A stretch of 64,000 nucleotides of DNA from Xanthobacter autotrophicus Py2 (GTDB taxonomy: Bacteria > Pseudomonadota > Alphaproteobacteria > Rhizobiales > Xanthobacteraceae). The notes under the pieces were generated by a model. The model had not been told where the DNA came from. It ran no database searches and saw only the letters and a list, made by a program, of their open reading frames with translations. Where the stretch lies: positions 2,343,501 through 2,407,500 of the forward strand of contig CP000781.1 in the NCBI GenBank assembly GCA_000017645.1. The letters are read 5' to 3'. Made by a program: the position numbers and the translations under genes. Shown piece after piece: positions 1 through 9,288 of the stretch. Position 1 is the stretch's first letter. The number at the start of each line of letters is the position of its first letter.

Positions 1-1
1 C

Positions 2-253
2 CGATCGGTCACCGAGCGCCTCGCCCACCTGCTCCTGCACCTCGCGGATTCCTATGGGGTGCGGGAGGACGGCGCCATCGTCGTCGGCACGGCGTTTACC
101 CACGCCGACCTCGCCCACATGGTCGGGGCGACGCGGCAATGGGTCACCATCAGCCTCAAGCGCCTGCAGGAACAGGGCGTTCTGAAAGCCGAGAAGGCCA
201 AGATCGTGATCCATGACCTCGACGCGCTCCATGTGATGCGGGGCGACCGCTAA
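2..253 (+). CDS. Crp/Fnr-family transcriptional regulator, C-terminal part (5' end outside the window)
   Basis: The reading frame is open from the first bases of the window to TAA at 251-253, so only the last 83 residues are seen. They form a winged helix-turn-helix of the Crp/Fnr C-terminal type: a helix rich in Leu/His, then the recognition segment around ATRQWVTISLKRLQEQG, and a short wing ending in HVMRGDR. The cyclic-nucleotide or effector domain lies upstream of the window. It could regulate the ABC importer that begins about 180 bases downstream on the same strand, but that is only inferred from position. The 180-base gap holds no gene. Confidence 0.8.
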   Translation, partial: RSVTERLAHLLLHLADSYGVREDGAIVVGTAFTHADLAHMVGATRQWVTISLKRLQEQGVLKAEKAKIVIHDLDALHVMRGDR

Positions 254-433
254 GGCCCGTTGGGGGGCAAAAGGGGGTGCGCCGGTAAGGCAGGCACGGT
301 GTGATCAAGAAAGAGGCGGGTCTCGAAAGGAGGCAACTAATCGACACCCCCTCCGCATCTTCCTTTGAACGAATGGAAGCTGGCGCCCGAAGATCACCGT
401 CGAGAGCCGTCTTTGCCCCGAGAGGTGGATCCG

Positions 434-1888
434 ATGACCCAGTTTCGCGCCAAGTCCTTCCGCTCAAGCCTGCTTCGCACCGTGGCCGCCGTCCTCACGG
501 CAAGCTGCGCCTTTGCGGCGCTTCCCGCCCGTGCCCAGACCGCTATCAGCTTCGGCATCGGCACCCAGGACACCACCACCAACACGGTGACCACCGGCGT
601 CGTCATCAAGGAGCTGAAGCTGCTGGAGAAGTACCTGCCCAAGGACGGCAAGTACGCCAACGTTGCCTACACCATCGACTGGCAGAACTTCACCTCCGGT
701 CCGCCGGTCACGAACGGCATGATGGCGGACAAGCTCCAGTTCGGCGCCATGGGCGATTATCCGCTGGTGGTGAACGGCTATACCTTCCAGTCCAATCCCC
801 AGTCCAAGTCGCAGCTCATCGGCATCGCCGCCTATAATCTCGACGGCTCCGGCAACGGCGTGGTGGTGCACAAGGACTCGCCCTATTTCGAACTATCCGA
901 CCTGAAGGGGAAGGTGCTGAGCGTGCCGTTCGGCTCGGCGGCCCACGGCATGATCCTCAAGGCCATGCAGGACAAGGGCTGGCCCGCCGACTATTTCAAG
1001 CTGGTGAGCCAGTCGCCGGAGGTGGGCTCCACCAACCTCCAGGAAAAGAAGATCGACGCCCACGCCGATTTCGTGCCCTTTGCCGAGCTGCTGCCGTTCC
1101 GCGGCTTCGCCCGCAAGATCTTCGACGGGGTGGAGACCAACGCCCCCACCTGGCACGGCATGGTGGTGCGTACCGATTTCGCGCAGAAGTATCCGGAAGT
1201 CGTCGTGGCCTATCTGAAGGCCGTGATCGAGGCCAATGACTGGGTCCGCAAGGATCCGCAGGGCGCGGCCGAGAAGATCGCCAAGTGGACCGGTATCGAC
1301 AAGGAAGTGGTCTACATCTTCCTCGGCCCGGGCGGCATCATGACCCTGGATCCCACCCTCAAGCCCCAGCTCGTGGCCGACGCGGCGGAGGATGCCGCCG
1401 TGCTGCAGAAGCTCGGCCGCATGAAGGAATTCGACACCAAGGCCTGGGTCAACGACACCTATATGCGCCAGGCTTTCAAGGAAATGGGCCTCGATTACGA
1501 GGCGCAGCTCAAAAGCCTCGCCAATTACGAGGTGAGCGGCGACGACAGCTTCTGCAAGGTGAAGATCACCGAGCCGCGCAAGGCCGGCGAGATCTGGATC
1601 GAGGGCGAGGGCGTCAAGCCCTATTCCAGCGCCGCCTGCACGCTGGGCGCTCTGGCCGAGCTGACCGCCCAGGGCAAGAAGGCCAACATGACCTATCTGT
1701 TCGATACCGCCCGCGGCATCAAGCTGTTCGCCACCGATGCGTTCTTCGCGGTGAGCGCGAAGGACGGCAAGAGGGAGATCCTGCCCTTCATGCTGAAGGC
1801 CGACGCGGAAGCGGCGGCGGCCAAGGCGGGCGGCAAGGTGATGAGCTTCGGCGATGCGCTGAAGGCCGCCACCGCGGGGCGCGGGTGA
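434..1888 (+). CDS. ABC transporter substrate-binding protein (NitT/TauT/NMT1-like) with extra C-terminal domain
   Basis: Periplasmic binding protein of 484 residues. ATG at 434 is chosen because it follows GAGAGGTGG and starts a clear signal peptide (Arg-rich start, hydrophobic stretch, PARAQ cleavage region near residue 34); an upstream in-frame start would put 23 non-signal residues in front. Residues about 36-365 look like an NMT1/SsuA-type fold. After residue about 368 there is a further ~115-residue module with Cys374 and Cys402, and a distal part (FDTARGIKLFATDAFF, then PFMLKADAEAAAAKAGGKV) that resembles NosL-type copper-chaperone domains. NitT/TauT binding proteins are usually about 310-340 residues, so this is an unusual fusion. 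The permease gene follows immediately. Substrate unknown. Confidence 0.8.
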   Translation: MTQFRAKSFRSSLLRTVAAVLTASCAFAALPARAQTAISFGIGTQDTTTNTVTTGVVIKELKLLEKYLPKDGKYANVAYTIDWQNFTSGPPVTNGMMADKLQFGAMGDYPLVVNGYTFQSNPQSKSQLIGIAAYNLDGSGNGVVVHKDSPYFELSDLKGKVLSVPFGSAAHGMILKAMQDKGWPADYFKLVSQSPEVGSTNLQEKKIDAHADFVPFAELLPFRGFARKIFDGVETNAPTWHGMVVRTDFAQKYPEVVVAYLKAVIEANDWVRKDPQGAAEKIAKWTGIDKEVVYIFLGPGGIMTLDPTLKPQLVADAAEDAAVLQKLGRMKEFDTKAWVNDTYMRQAFKEMGLDYEAQLKSLANYEVSGDDSFCKVKITEPRKAGEIWIEGEGVKPYSSAACTLGALAELTAQGKKANMTYLFDTARGIKLFATDAFFAVSAKDGKREILPFMLKADAEAAAAKAGGKVMSFGDALKAATAGRG

Positions 1889-1893
1889 ACGCC

Positions 1894-2853
1894 ATGAAGA
1901 GCGCCGCGGCGAAATCCCCCGTGAAGATGCAGGCCCCCCTGCATATCGCCGGCGCAGCGGAGGGGGCGCTTGCGCGTCCCGCCGCCGGATCCATCCTGCT
2001 GCGGCCCGAGCGTCCGGCCGTTGGGGTCGTGGTGCCGCCAGACCGTTCGCTGCCCGGCCTCGCCCGGCGCTGGCTCAGACTGAACATGCAGGCGATCCGG
2101 GCGACGCTGCTCGGGGCGCTGGCCATCGGCCTGTTCATCCTCGCCTGGCACGTGGTCACCGTGAACCGCATGGACCTCTATGTGCGGTTCCTGAACGTGC
2201 CCTCGCCGGAACAGGTGCTGGAGAGCGCGCGCACCGCCTTCTCCACCGGCACCTTCTTCGACCATATCGTCATTTCATGCCGTCGGATCTTCCTCGGCTT
2301 CGCCCTCGCGGCGTTGGTGGCGGTGCCGATGGGACTGCTGATGGGGCGCTATGCGCTCATCAAGGAATTCGTGTTCCCGGTCTGCGAGGTGTTGCGGCCC
2401 ATCCCGGCCATTGCCTGGGTGCCCATGTCCATCATGCTGTGGCCCACCAACGAGCAGAGCATCGTCTTCATCACCTTCCTCGGCGCGTTCTTCCCCATCC
2501 TGCTCAATACGCTGCACGGCATGGCCAATGTGGACGAGGTGCTGGTGCGCGCCGCGCGCTGCCTAGGGGCGAGCGAGCGCGCCACCTTCCTCGAGGTCTA
2601 TTTTCCGGCGGTGCTGCCGCAGATCTTCACCGGCCTCACGGTGGGTATGGGGGTGGCCTGGGTGTCGCTGATCGCGGCGGAGATGATCTCCGGCCAGTTC
2701 GGCATCGGCTACTTCACGTGGGAGGCCTATTCCCTGGTGCAGTATCCTGACATCGCGCTGGGCATGATCACCATCGGCGTGCTGGGGCTCGCGTCGTCCT
2801 TCCTCATCCGGCTGGTCGGGCGGGCGGTGACGCCCTGGTCCCGGGCCAAATGA
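1894..2853 (+). CDS. ABC transporter permease (NitT/TauT family)
   Basis: Integral membrane subunit of 319 residues. Residues 1-60 form an Ala/Pro-rich cytoplasmic leader, followed by about six membrane segments (first near GALAIGLFILAWHVV). The EAA-type loop that contacts the ATPase is visible as VLVRAARCLGASERATFLE. It is read directly after the binding protein; a GTG at 1885 overlapping the upstream stop codon is an alternative start. Its stop overlaps the ATPase start in an ATGA, so the three genes are translationally coupled. Family members import nitrate, sulfonates, cyanate or pyrimidine precursors; the sequence does not identify which. Confidence 0.88.
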   Translation: MKSAAAKSPVKMQAPLHIAGAAEGALARPAAGSILLRPERPAVGVVVPPDRSLPGLARRWLRLNMQAIRATLLGALAIGLFILAWHVVTVNRMDLYVRFLNVPSPEQVLESARTAFSTGTFFDHIVISCRRIFLGFALAALVAVPMGLLMGRYALIKEFVFPVCEVLRPIPAIAWVPMSIMLWPTNEQSIVFITFLGAFFPILLNTLHGMANVDEVLVRAARCLGASERATFLEVYFPAVLPQIFTGLTVGMGVAWVSLIAAEMISGQFGIGYFTWEAYSLVQYPDIALGMITIGVLGLASSFLIRLVGRAVTPWSRAK

Positions 2854-3746
2854 ACCCCGCGAGGCGCGCCATGGCCATTCCCGCAACCGCCCCCACGAAC
2901 ACCGGCCTCATCGAGGTCACCGGCTTCGAGCTGGCCTACGACACCATCGACGGCGCGGTGATCGCGGTGAGCGACGCCGACCTGGTGGTGAACCCGGGCG
3001 AGTTCGTCTCCATCATCGGCCCTTCAGGCTGCGGCAAGTCCACTCTGCTCAATGCGGTGGCGGGCTTCCTGAAGCCCACCGCCGGCCGCGTCACCGTGGA
3101 CGGGGAGGCGGTGAAGGGCCCCTCCGCCGACCGTGGCATGGTGTTCCAGCAATATTCCCTGTTCCCGTGGAAGACGGTGCGGGAAAACGTGGAATTCGGC
3201 CTCAAGATGCGCGGCATGGGCCGCTCCGAGCGGGCGGTGGCCGCGCGCACCCTGCTGGGGCTGGCCGGCTTGTCGGCCTTCGAGAACCACTATCCCGACC
3301 GGCTGTCCGGCGGCATGAAGCAGCGCGTGGGCATCGTGCGGGCGCTTGCCACGGGGCCGAAGGTGCTGCTGCTGGACGAGCCGTTCGGCGCGCTCGACGC
3401 CCAGACCCGGGTCATCATGCAGCAGATCCTCACCAACCTCTGGCAGCGCCTCGGCATCTCGGTGCTGTTCGTGACCCACGACATCGACGAGGCGATTTTC
3501 CTTTCCGACCGCATCTATGTGATGACCGCGCGCCCCGGCTGCATCAAGGCCGAGGTGACGGTGCCCCTGCCGCGTCCGCGCGATGCGGCGTTGCAGCTTT
3601 CGCCCGAATTCATCCGTCTGCGGGCCGACCTCGGCGCGCTGATCCGCGAGGAAAGCCTGAAGGCCATGGGTGGCGAGCTGAACGAGGACGCTCTGAAGGG
3701 CCTCGCCGTGAACCTCAACGGCTCGAACCTCGCCCAGGTGGTGTGA
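2850..3746 (+). CDS. ABC transporter ATP-binding protein (NitT/TauT family)
   Basis: Cytoplasmic ATPase of 298 residues. Walker A GPSGCGKST is at residues 57-65, Q-loop near 100, signature LSGGMKQ at 152-158, Walker B VLLLDEP at 172-178 and switch His210. ATG 2850 overlaps the permease stop (ATGA); an internal ATG at 2871 is possible. It energises import by the preceding permease and binding protein. The closest well-known relatives are NrtD, SsuB and TauB. Confidence 0.9.
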   Translation: MNPARRAMAIPATAPTNTGLIEVTGFELAYDTIDGAVIAVSDADLVVNPGEFVSIIGPSGCGKSTLLNAVAGFLKPTAGRVTVDGEAVKGPSADRGMVFQQYSLFPWKTVRENVEFGLKMRGMGRSERAVAARTLLGLAGLSAFENHYPDRLSGGMKQRVGIVRALATGPKVLLLDEPFGALDAQTRVIMQQILTNLWQRLGISVLFVTHDIDEAIFLSDRIYVMTARPGCIKAEVTVPLPRPRDAALQLSPEFIRLRADLGALIREESLKAMGGELNEDALKGLAVNLNGSNLAQVV

Positions 3747-3856
3747 GGGCAGTGCTGACAGAAAAGACTGCAATTAATTGACCGTGCAAGGCCTTAACGC
3801 TCAATCCTGTGCCGCCATCCGGATAGTCTTGTTGCAGACTTAACAGGACCTGCCCC

Positions 3857-4219
3857 ATGGCCTATGTCGTCACTGACAATTGCATCCGCTGCAAATTCAT
3901 GGATTGCGTCGCCGTCTGCCCGGTGGATTGCTTCTACGAGGGCGAGAACATGCTCGTCATCAATCCGGACGAGTGCATCGACTGCGGCGTCTGCGAGCCC
4001 GAATGCCCCGCCGCCGCCATCGCGGCCGATACGGCGCCGGAGGCCGGGCCGTGGATCGCGCTGAACGCGCAGTATGCGGCCCTGTGGCCCAACATCGCCG
4101 AGAAGAAGGAGCCGCCGGCGGACGCCGCCCAGTGGATGGACGTGGCCGACAAGTTTGAGAGCGCGTTTTCCCCCGCGCCGGGTCAGGCGGACGGCTCCTC
4201 CGCGTCCGGCGCGGCGTGA
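3857..4219 (+). CDS. fdxA: 7Fe-8S ferredoxin (FdxA type)
   Basis: Soluble ferredoxin of 120 residues. The cysteine pattern is C9, C12, C17, C21, C25, then C40, C43, C46, C50. In the Azotobacter FdI-type family C9/C17/C50 would hold the 3Fe-4S cluster and C21/C40/C43/C46 the 4Fe-4S cluster, with C12 and C25 free. The first 107 residues match the FdI architecture, including the long C-terminal extension that wraps the core. The gene lies 110 bases after the ABC operon, and ferredoxin-NADP reductase follows 10 bases later, so the two probably form an electron-transfer pair. Confidence 0.88.
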   Translation: MAYVVTDNCIRCKFMDCVAVCPVDCFYEGENMLVINPDECIDCGVCEPECPAAAIAADTAPEAGPWIALNAQYAALWPNIAEKKEPPADAAQWMDVADKFESAFSPAPGQADGSSASGAA

Positions 4220-4229
4220 GGAGGGGCGC

Positions 4230-5003
4230 ATGAGCAATCTCAACACCGAGACCGTCCTCGAGGTTCGTCACTGGACCGATCGCCTGTTCTCCTTCACCGC
4301 CACCCGCGACCCGGCGTTCCGCTTCAAGAGCGGCCAGTTCACCATGATCGGCCTGCCGGTGGACGAAAAGCCGCTGCTGCGCGCCTATTCACTCGCCTGC
4401 GCGCCCCATGAGGACCAGCTGGAATTCTTCTCCATCAAGGTGCCGGACGGTCCGCTCACCTCGCGCCTGCAGATGCTGCAGCCGGGCGATCCCATCCTGG
4501 TCGGGCGCCGGCCGACGGGTACGCTGCTGCTGGACAATCTGAAGCCCGGCAAGCGGCTCTATCTTCTGGCCACCGGCACCGGGCTGGCGCCGTTCGTCTC
4601 CATCGCCAAGGACCCGGAGGCCTATGAGCGGTTCGAGCACATCATCCTGGTGCACGGCTGCCGCGAGGTGGCGGAACTGGCCTATGGCGAGGACGTGGTG
4701 GCGGCGCTGAAGGCCCACGATTTCCTCGGCGAATATGCCTCAACCCAGTTGCTCCATTATCCCACGGTGACGCGCGAGCCGTTCCGCAATCGCGGCCGCG
4801 TCACCGACCTGATGGAGAGCGGTCAGCTGTTCGCCGACCTCGGCCTGCCCGATCTCGATCCCGCCTTTGACCGGGTGATGCTCTGCGGCTCCCCGCAGAT
4901 GATCGCCGACACCCGCGATCTCCTGGAGCGCCGTGCCTTCGCGGAAGGGGCGGGGCACCGACCCGAGACCTTCGTGGTGGAGAAGGCCTTCGCCGAGCGC
5001 TGA
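4230..5003 (+). CDS. fpr: Ferredoxin--NADP reductase
   Basis: FAD enzyme of 257 residues moving electrons between NADPH and ferredoxin. ATG 4230 follows GAGGGGCGC, so it is preferred to in-frame upstream codons. The FAD-binding motif RAYSLACAP and the NADP-binding motif ATGTGLAPF are present, as is the C-terminal VEKAF(A)ER ending seen in bacterial subclass-I Fpr enzymes. Ten bases separate it from fdxA. In Azotobacter, Fpr and FdI are known redox partners, which supports a paired function here. Confidence 0.92.
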   Translation: MSNLNTETVLEVRHWTDRLFSFTATRDPAFRFKSGQFTMIGLPVDEKPLLRAYSLACAPHEDQLEFFSIKVPDGPLTSRLQMLQPGDPILVGRRPTGTLLLDNLKPGKRLYLLATGTGLAPFVSIAKDPEAYERFEHIILVHGCREVAELAYGEDVVAALKAHDFLGEYASTQLLHYPTVTREPFRNRGRVTDLMESGQLFADLGLPDLDPAFDRVMLCGSPQMIADTRDLLERRAFAEGAGHRPETFVVEKAFAER

Positions 5004-5011
5004 GGGGCTGG

Positions 5012-5034
5012 GGGGCATGGCGCCGCCTTGCCCC
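5012..5034 (+). terminator. Possible hairpin terminator after fpr
   Basis: GGGGCA and TGCCCC arms enclose GGC-GCC-GCC, giving a nine-pair stem with one T-T mismatch, nine bases after the fpr stop. Only TTC follows, so it is a weak rho-independent candidate. Confidence 0.3.
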
Positions 5035-5144
5035 TTCTGACCGGATGGCAAAATAATCATGAAAATCGATCAATTGTAGAAATATAACTCGTTTGATCGA
5101 TGCATGCTGCGGCGCGATCCTCGCCGCGTTCGAGGAACCCCGCC

Positions 5145-6212
5145 ATGACCGACAAGTTGTTGTCCGAGCCCGCCACTCCCCCCACCACACAGCCGCTGCC
5201 CGCCGCGCCCGGCTTCCTGACGCGCGCGTTCGGCGGCATCCTGCCGGGTCTGGCGCTGACGATGCTGATTGCTGCGGCGGCCTATGGGCTGCGGCAGATC
5301 CCCGGCATGGGGCTGGTGAGCCCGCTGGTGCTGGCCATCGTCATCGGCATGGGCCTGCACAACATTTTCGGCACGCCGGCCATCGCCAAGCCGGGGGTGA
5401 AGTTCGCGCTGCGACGCATCCTGCGCTTCGCCATCGTGCTGCTGGGCCTGCAGCTCACCTTCGCGCAGGTGCGTTCGGTCGGCTTCGTGGGCTTCTCCTT
5501 TGTGGCAGGCACGCTGTTCGCCACCTTCTTCGCTACCCGCTGGCTGGGCCGCCTCATGGGGGTGGACAGGCAATTGTCGGAGCTGATCGCGGCGGGAACC
5601 GCCATCTGCGGCGCCTCGGCGGTGATCGCCACCAATACGGTGACGCGCGGCTCGGATGAGGACGTGGCCTATGCGGTGGCCTGCGTCACCGTGTTCGGCT
5701 CGCTCTCCATGCTGATCATGCCGGCGCTTTTGCCCTACACCGGCCTCGACGCCCACGCCTTCGGCCTTTGGACCGGCTCGTCCATCCACGAGGTGGCGCA
5801 GGTGGTGGCCGCCGCCTTCCAGGGCGGCCAGCAGGCCGGCGAGTTCGGCACGGTGGCCAAGCTCTCGCGGGTGATGCTGCTGGCGCCCCTCGTCATCGGC
5901 CTTGGTGCCGCCGCCATCTGGCGGGCGCGCGGCGACAAGGAGGCCGGCCATGCCAGCCCGCCCATGCCGTGGTTCGTGTTCGGCTTCATCGGCATGGTGA
6001 TGCTGAATTCCACCGGGGTGGTGCCGGCGGAGGTGAAGGCCAACATCGCCGTCGCCACCACCTTCCTGCTGGCGGTGGCCCTGGGGGCCATGGGGCTGGA
6101 GACCGACATCGCCAAGCTGCGCCTCAAGGGGGTGAAGCCCCTGATGCTCGGCGCCGCCGCCTGGCTGTTCATCTCGGTGCTGAGCCTTATCCTGATCAAG
6201 ACGCTCATGTGA
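5145..6212 (+). CDS. YeiH/UPF0324-family putative sulfate exporter
   Basis: Polytopic membrane protein of 355 residues with about ten hydrophobic segments, from near residue 30 to the C-terminus. It matches the UPF0324/YeiH family (conserved [10 protein letters not shown] segment and [12 protein letters not shown] region). ATG 5145 follows CGAGGA and is preferred to an upstream in-frame start. The family is annotated as putative sulfate/sulfonate exporters on limited evidence. A LysR gene follows on the same strand, the same pairing as yeiH/yeiE in enterobacteria. Confidence 0.82.
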   Translation: MTDKLLSEPATPPTTQPLPAAPGFLTRAFGGILPGLALTMLIAAAAYGLRQIPGMGLVSPLVLAIVIGMGLHNIFGTPAIAKPGVKFALRRILRFAIVLLGLQLTFAQVRSVGFVGFSFVAGTLFATFFATRWLGRLMGVDRQLSELIAAGTAICGASAVIATNTVTRGSDEDVAYAVACVTVFGSLSMLIMPALLPYTGLDAHAFGLWTGSSIHEVAQVVAAAFQGGQQAGEFGTVAKLSRVMLLAPLVIGLGAAAIWRARGDKEAGHASPPMPWFVFGFIGMVMLNSTGVVPAEVKANIAVATTFLLAVALGAMGLETDIAKLRLKGVKPLMLGAAAWLFISVLSLILIKTLM

Positions 6213-6390
6213 GCCAGCGCGGCGTTTGAGCGAAGCCCTCTCGGCCCGGTCGCAGACCGGGCCGTTGGCATATGATAGCCCGCGCGGCGTTTGAGCGTGC
6301 CCTCTCGGTCCGGTCGCAGACCGGGCCGTTGGCATATGACAGCCCGCGCGGCGCCCGAGCGAACCAGCCCGCGCGGCGATCGAGCGAAGC
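6212..6390. repeat. Tandem palindromic repeat, two full and two partial units
   Basis: Two near-identical units of 65 and 64 bases begin at 6212 and 6277. Two shortened copies of the head (AGCCCGCGCGGCG plus GAGCGAA) begin at 6341 and 6366. Each full unit contains a hairpin: at 6243-6263 GGCCCGGTC-GCA-GACCGGGCC is a perfect nine-pair stem, and at 6307-6327 the same hairpin has one G-T-type change. Each full unit ends in GGCATATGA. The block fills the space between the exporter and the LysR gene. It may be a dispersed palindromic element or a regulatory array. Confidence 0.75.
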
Positions 6391-6404
6391 AAGGTGGCGC
6401 GTCC

Positions 6405-7361
6405 ATGACGCTGGAGCAGTTGAAGGTCTTCGTCGCCGTGGCCCGCGCCCTGCACATGACGCGCGCGGCCGAGGGCCTCCACATGACCCAGTCTGCGGTG
6501 AGCGCCTCGGTGGCGGCGCTGGAGGCGTCCTGCGGGGTCGCCCTGTTCCACCGGGTGGGGCGGCGGATCGAACTGACCGAGGCCGGACACGCCTTCGTGC
6601 CCGAAGCCGAGGCGGTACTCGCCCGCGCTGCCGCCGCCGAGACCGTGCTCGCGGATCTCTCGGGCCTCAGGCGCGGGCGGCTGGCCCTTGAGGCCAGCCA
6701 GACCATCGCCAACTACTGGCTCGGGCCGGTGCTCAACCGCTTCCACACGCTTTATCCCGACATCGCCCTGTCGGTGGTCATCGGCAACACCACGCAGGTG
6801 ACGGCGGCGGTGCGGGAGGGCAACGCCGATCTCGGCTTCGTGGAGGGCGAGGTGGAAGAGCCCCTGCTCGCCCGCACCGCGGTGCCCGGCGACCGGCTGG
6901 TGCTGGTGGCGGCGGCGGGCAGTTCCTTCGCCGACCGGCGCGCCATCGCCCCGGCCGATCTGTTCGAGATGCCGTTCGTGCTGCGCGAGCCGGGCTCGGG
7001 CACGCGGCAGGTGTTCGAGGACGCCCTGAAGGCCTCCGGGCTCGACCCCGCCGGGCTCAGGGTGGTACTGGAGCTGCCCTCCAACGAGGCGGTGGTGAGC
7101 GCGGTGGCGGCAGGGGCGGGCGCGACGGTGATCTCGGATCTCGTGGCGGCGGCGGGCCTTGCCACCGGCACCCTGCGCCAGCTGCCCCTGACCTTTCCGG
7201 CCCGCCGCTTCTACGTGCTGCGCCACGCCGATCGCTATCATTCGCGGGCGGCGCAGGCGCTGATGGCGCTGATCCGCGAGCCGGCGGAAGGCGCGACGAT
7301 TCCCGCAACCGGAGCCGCTGCGGCGCCCGTCAGCCGCCCGCGGTCTCGAGCTCGGCGCTGA
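6405..7361 (+). CDS. LysR-family transcriptional regulator
   Basis: DNA-binding regulator of 318 residues. Residues 1-60 are the LysR winged helix (MTLEQLKVFVAVARALHMTRAAE..., QSAVSASVAALE). The remainder is a periplasmic-binding-like effector domain that begins around 90. ATG 6405 is selected because the HTH starts there and AAGGTGG precedes it. By analogy with the yeiE-yeiH pair it likely controls the upstream exporter. Its last 32 bases overlap the 3' end of the convergent ABC-F gene. Confidence 0.88.
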   Translation: MTLEQLKVFVAVARALHMTRAAEGLHMTQSAVSASVAALEASCGVALFHRVGRRIELTEAGHAFVPEAEAVLARAAAAETVLADLSGLRRGRLALEASQTIANYWLGPVLNRFHTLYPDIALSVVIGNTTQVTAAVREGNADLGFVEGEVEEPLLARTAVPGDRLVLVAAAGSSFADRRAIAPADLFEMPFVLREPGSGTRQVFEDALKASGLDPAGLRVVLELPSNEAVVSAVAAGAGATVISDLVAAAGLATGTLRQLPLTFPARRFYVLRHADRYHSRAAQALMALIREPAEGATIPATGAAAAPVSRPRSRARR

Positions 7362-9213
7362 CGGCGAGCCATTCTTCTTCCACCTGGGCCAGCTTTTCCA
7401 CCGCATCGGCACGGGCCTTGGCGAAGCGGGCGGCATCCAGCGGCTTCTTGGCGTGGAGGTCCGGCGCGGCGAGCTTCACGTCGATGCCGGCGATCTCCTT
7501 CTCCAGCTTCTCCACGGCCGCTTCCAGCTCGCGGATGCGCTTCTTCAGCGGGCCGGTGGCGACGCGGCGCTTGCCCTCGGCCGGGGCGCCGTCCTTCTTC
7601 AGCTCGGCCTTGTCCTTGCGGCCGGCATCGGTCATGCGGTCGCCGTCGGACTTGGAGAGCACCTCGCGCTTGTACTGGTCGAGGTCGCCGTCATAGGCCT
7701 TCACCGTGCCGCCGGAGACCCGCCACAGCTGCTCGGCGCAGGCTTCCAGCAGGTGCCGGTCGTGGGACACGAGGATGACGGCGCCGGGATAGTCGTTGAT
7801 GGCCTCGATGAGGGCGGCGCGGGCCTCGATGTCCAGATGGTTGGTGGGCTCGTCGAGGATCAGCAGGTGCGGCCCGTGGAAGGTGGCAAGGCCCAGCAGC
7901 AGCCGCGCCTTCTCGCCGCCGGAGAGGGACGACACCTTGGTGTCGGCGGCACCGCCGGAAAAGCCCATCTCCGCCGCGCGGGCGCGCACCCGCGCCTCGG
8001 GCGCGTCGGGCATGAGCTTCCTCACATGCTGGGCCGGGCTGTCGCCGGGGATCAGCTCGTCGATCTGGTGCTGGGCGAGATAGGCCACTTCCAGCTTGTC
8101 GGCGCGCACCACGCTGCCGCTTTCGGCCTCCAGCCGGCCGGCGATGAGCTTGGCGAAGGTGGACTTGCCGTTGCCGTTGGGGCCGAGCAGCGCGATGCGG
8201 TCGTCCTCGTCGATGCGCAGATCGAGGTTGCGCAGGATCGGCTTGCCCGGCACGTAGCCCACCGACACGTGGTTCATCACCAGGATGGGCGGGGACAAGA
8301 GCCGCTCCGGGTGGCGGATGGAGATGGCGGCGGCCTCCTCGCTCACCTGGGCGGCCAGAGGCTCCATGCGGGCCAGTGCCTTGAGGCGCGACTGGGCCTG
8401 CTTGGCCTTGGTGGCCTTGGCGCGGAAGCGGGCCACGAAGGATTCCATGTGGGCGCGCTGCATCTCCTGCTTCTTGCGCGCCTTCTGGTCCAGCAGCAGC
8501 CGCTCGCGGCGCTGGCGGTCGAAGCCGGTGAAGCCGCCCTTGTAGAGGGTCAGCTTCTTGCCGGTGAGGTGGAGGATGTGGTCCACGCTTTCGTCGAGCA
8601 GGTCGCGGTCATGGGAGATGAGGATCACCGTGCGCGGATAATGCGCCAGGTAGTCCTGCAGCCACAGGGTGCCTTCGAGGTCGAGATAGTTGGTGGGCTC
8701 GTCGAGCAGCAGCAGGTCCGGCTCGGTGAACAGCAGGGCCGCCAATGCCACGCGCATGCGCCAGCCGCCGGAAAATTCCGAGCAGGGCCGCTGCTGCGCG
8801 CTCTCGTCGAAGCCGAGGCCGGCAAGGATGGTGGCCGCCCGCGCCGGCGCCGAATGGGCGTCGATGTCGAGGAGCCGCATCTCGATCTCGCCCATGCGCA
8901 TGGGGTCACGGGTGGTCTCGCGCTCGTGCAGCAATTGGGCGCGCTCGGTGTCGGCGGCGAGCACGCGCTCCAGCAGGCTGTCGGGGCCGGCGGGCGCCTC
9001 CTGCGCCACGCGGCCGATGCGGGTGCGGTTGGGCAGGCGCACCGCGCCGCTCTCCAGCTCAAGCTCGCCGACGATGGCCTTGAACAGGGTGGTCTTGCCC
9101 GAGCCGTTGCGCCCCACCACGCCCACCCGCGCATTCTCCGGAATGGCGACAGAGGCATGGTCGATGAGCAGGCGCCCGGCGAGGCGCAGGGAAATATCGT
9201 CGAGAACGATCAT
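7330..9213 (-). CDS. ABC-F family ATP-binding protein
   Basis: Soluble protein of 627 residues with two ABC cassettes and no membrane segment. The first Walker A is GRNGSGKT (34-41) and the second is GPNGNGKST. Signatures are EFSGGWRMR and SLSGGEKAR, with a charged linker between cassettes and a C-terminal coiled coil rich in Lys/Glu (KKRIRELEAAVEKLEKE). This is the layout of YheS/Uup-type ABC-F proteins, which act on ribosomes or, for Uup, on DNA-linked processes. It is not an exporter. The convergent end overlaps lysR by 32 bases. Confidence 0.88.
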   Translation of the reverse strand: MIVLDDISLRLAGRLLIDHASVAIPENARVGVVGRNGSGKTTLFKAIVGELELESGAVRLPNRTRIGRVAQEAPAGPDSLLERVLAADTERAQLLHERETTRDPMRMGEIEMRLLDIDAHSAPARAATILAGLGFDESAQQRPCSEFSGGWRMRVALAALLFTEPDLLLLDEPTNYLDLEGTLWLQDYLAHYPRTVILISHDRDLLDESVDHILHLTGKKLTLYKGGFTGFDRQRRERLLLDQKARKKQEMQRAHMESFVARFRAKATKAKQAQSRLKALARMEPLAAQVSEEAAAISIRHPERLLSPPILVMNHVSVGYVPGKPILRNLDLRIDEDDRIALLGPNGNGKSTFAKLIAGRLEAESGSVVRADKLEVAYLAQHQIDELIPGDSPAQHVRKLMPDAPEARVRARAAEMGFSGGAADTKVSSLSGGEKARLLLGLATFHGPHLLILDEPTNHLDIEARAALIEAINDYPGAVILVSHDRHLLEACAEQLWRVSGGTVKAYDGDLDQYKREVLSKSDGDRMTDAGRKDKAELKKDGAPAEGKRRVATGPLKKRIRELEAAVEKLEKEIAGIDVKLAAPDLHAKKPLDAARFAKARADAVEKLAQVEEEWLAVSAELETAGG

Positions 9214-9288
9214 GGTCGCGCCTTTTCGCAGGCGCGGGCAGCGGGGGCAAGGGGCGGGATGGTGGGGGCGCCCTCACCGGCCTTTCCC

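Noticed and set aside
6212..6390. Repeat block as a CRISPR array
   Set aside because: The units are 64-65 bases, nearly identical throughout with no variable spacers, and there are no cas genes.
5070..7436. Long minus-strand open frame of 788 codons
   Set aside because: It lies opposite the YeiH-like and LysR genes, has the His/Arg/Gly-rich composition of antisense frames in GC-rich DNA and no recognisable domain.
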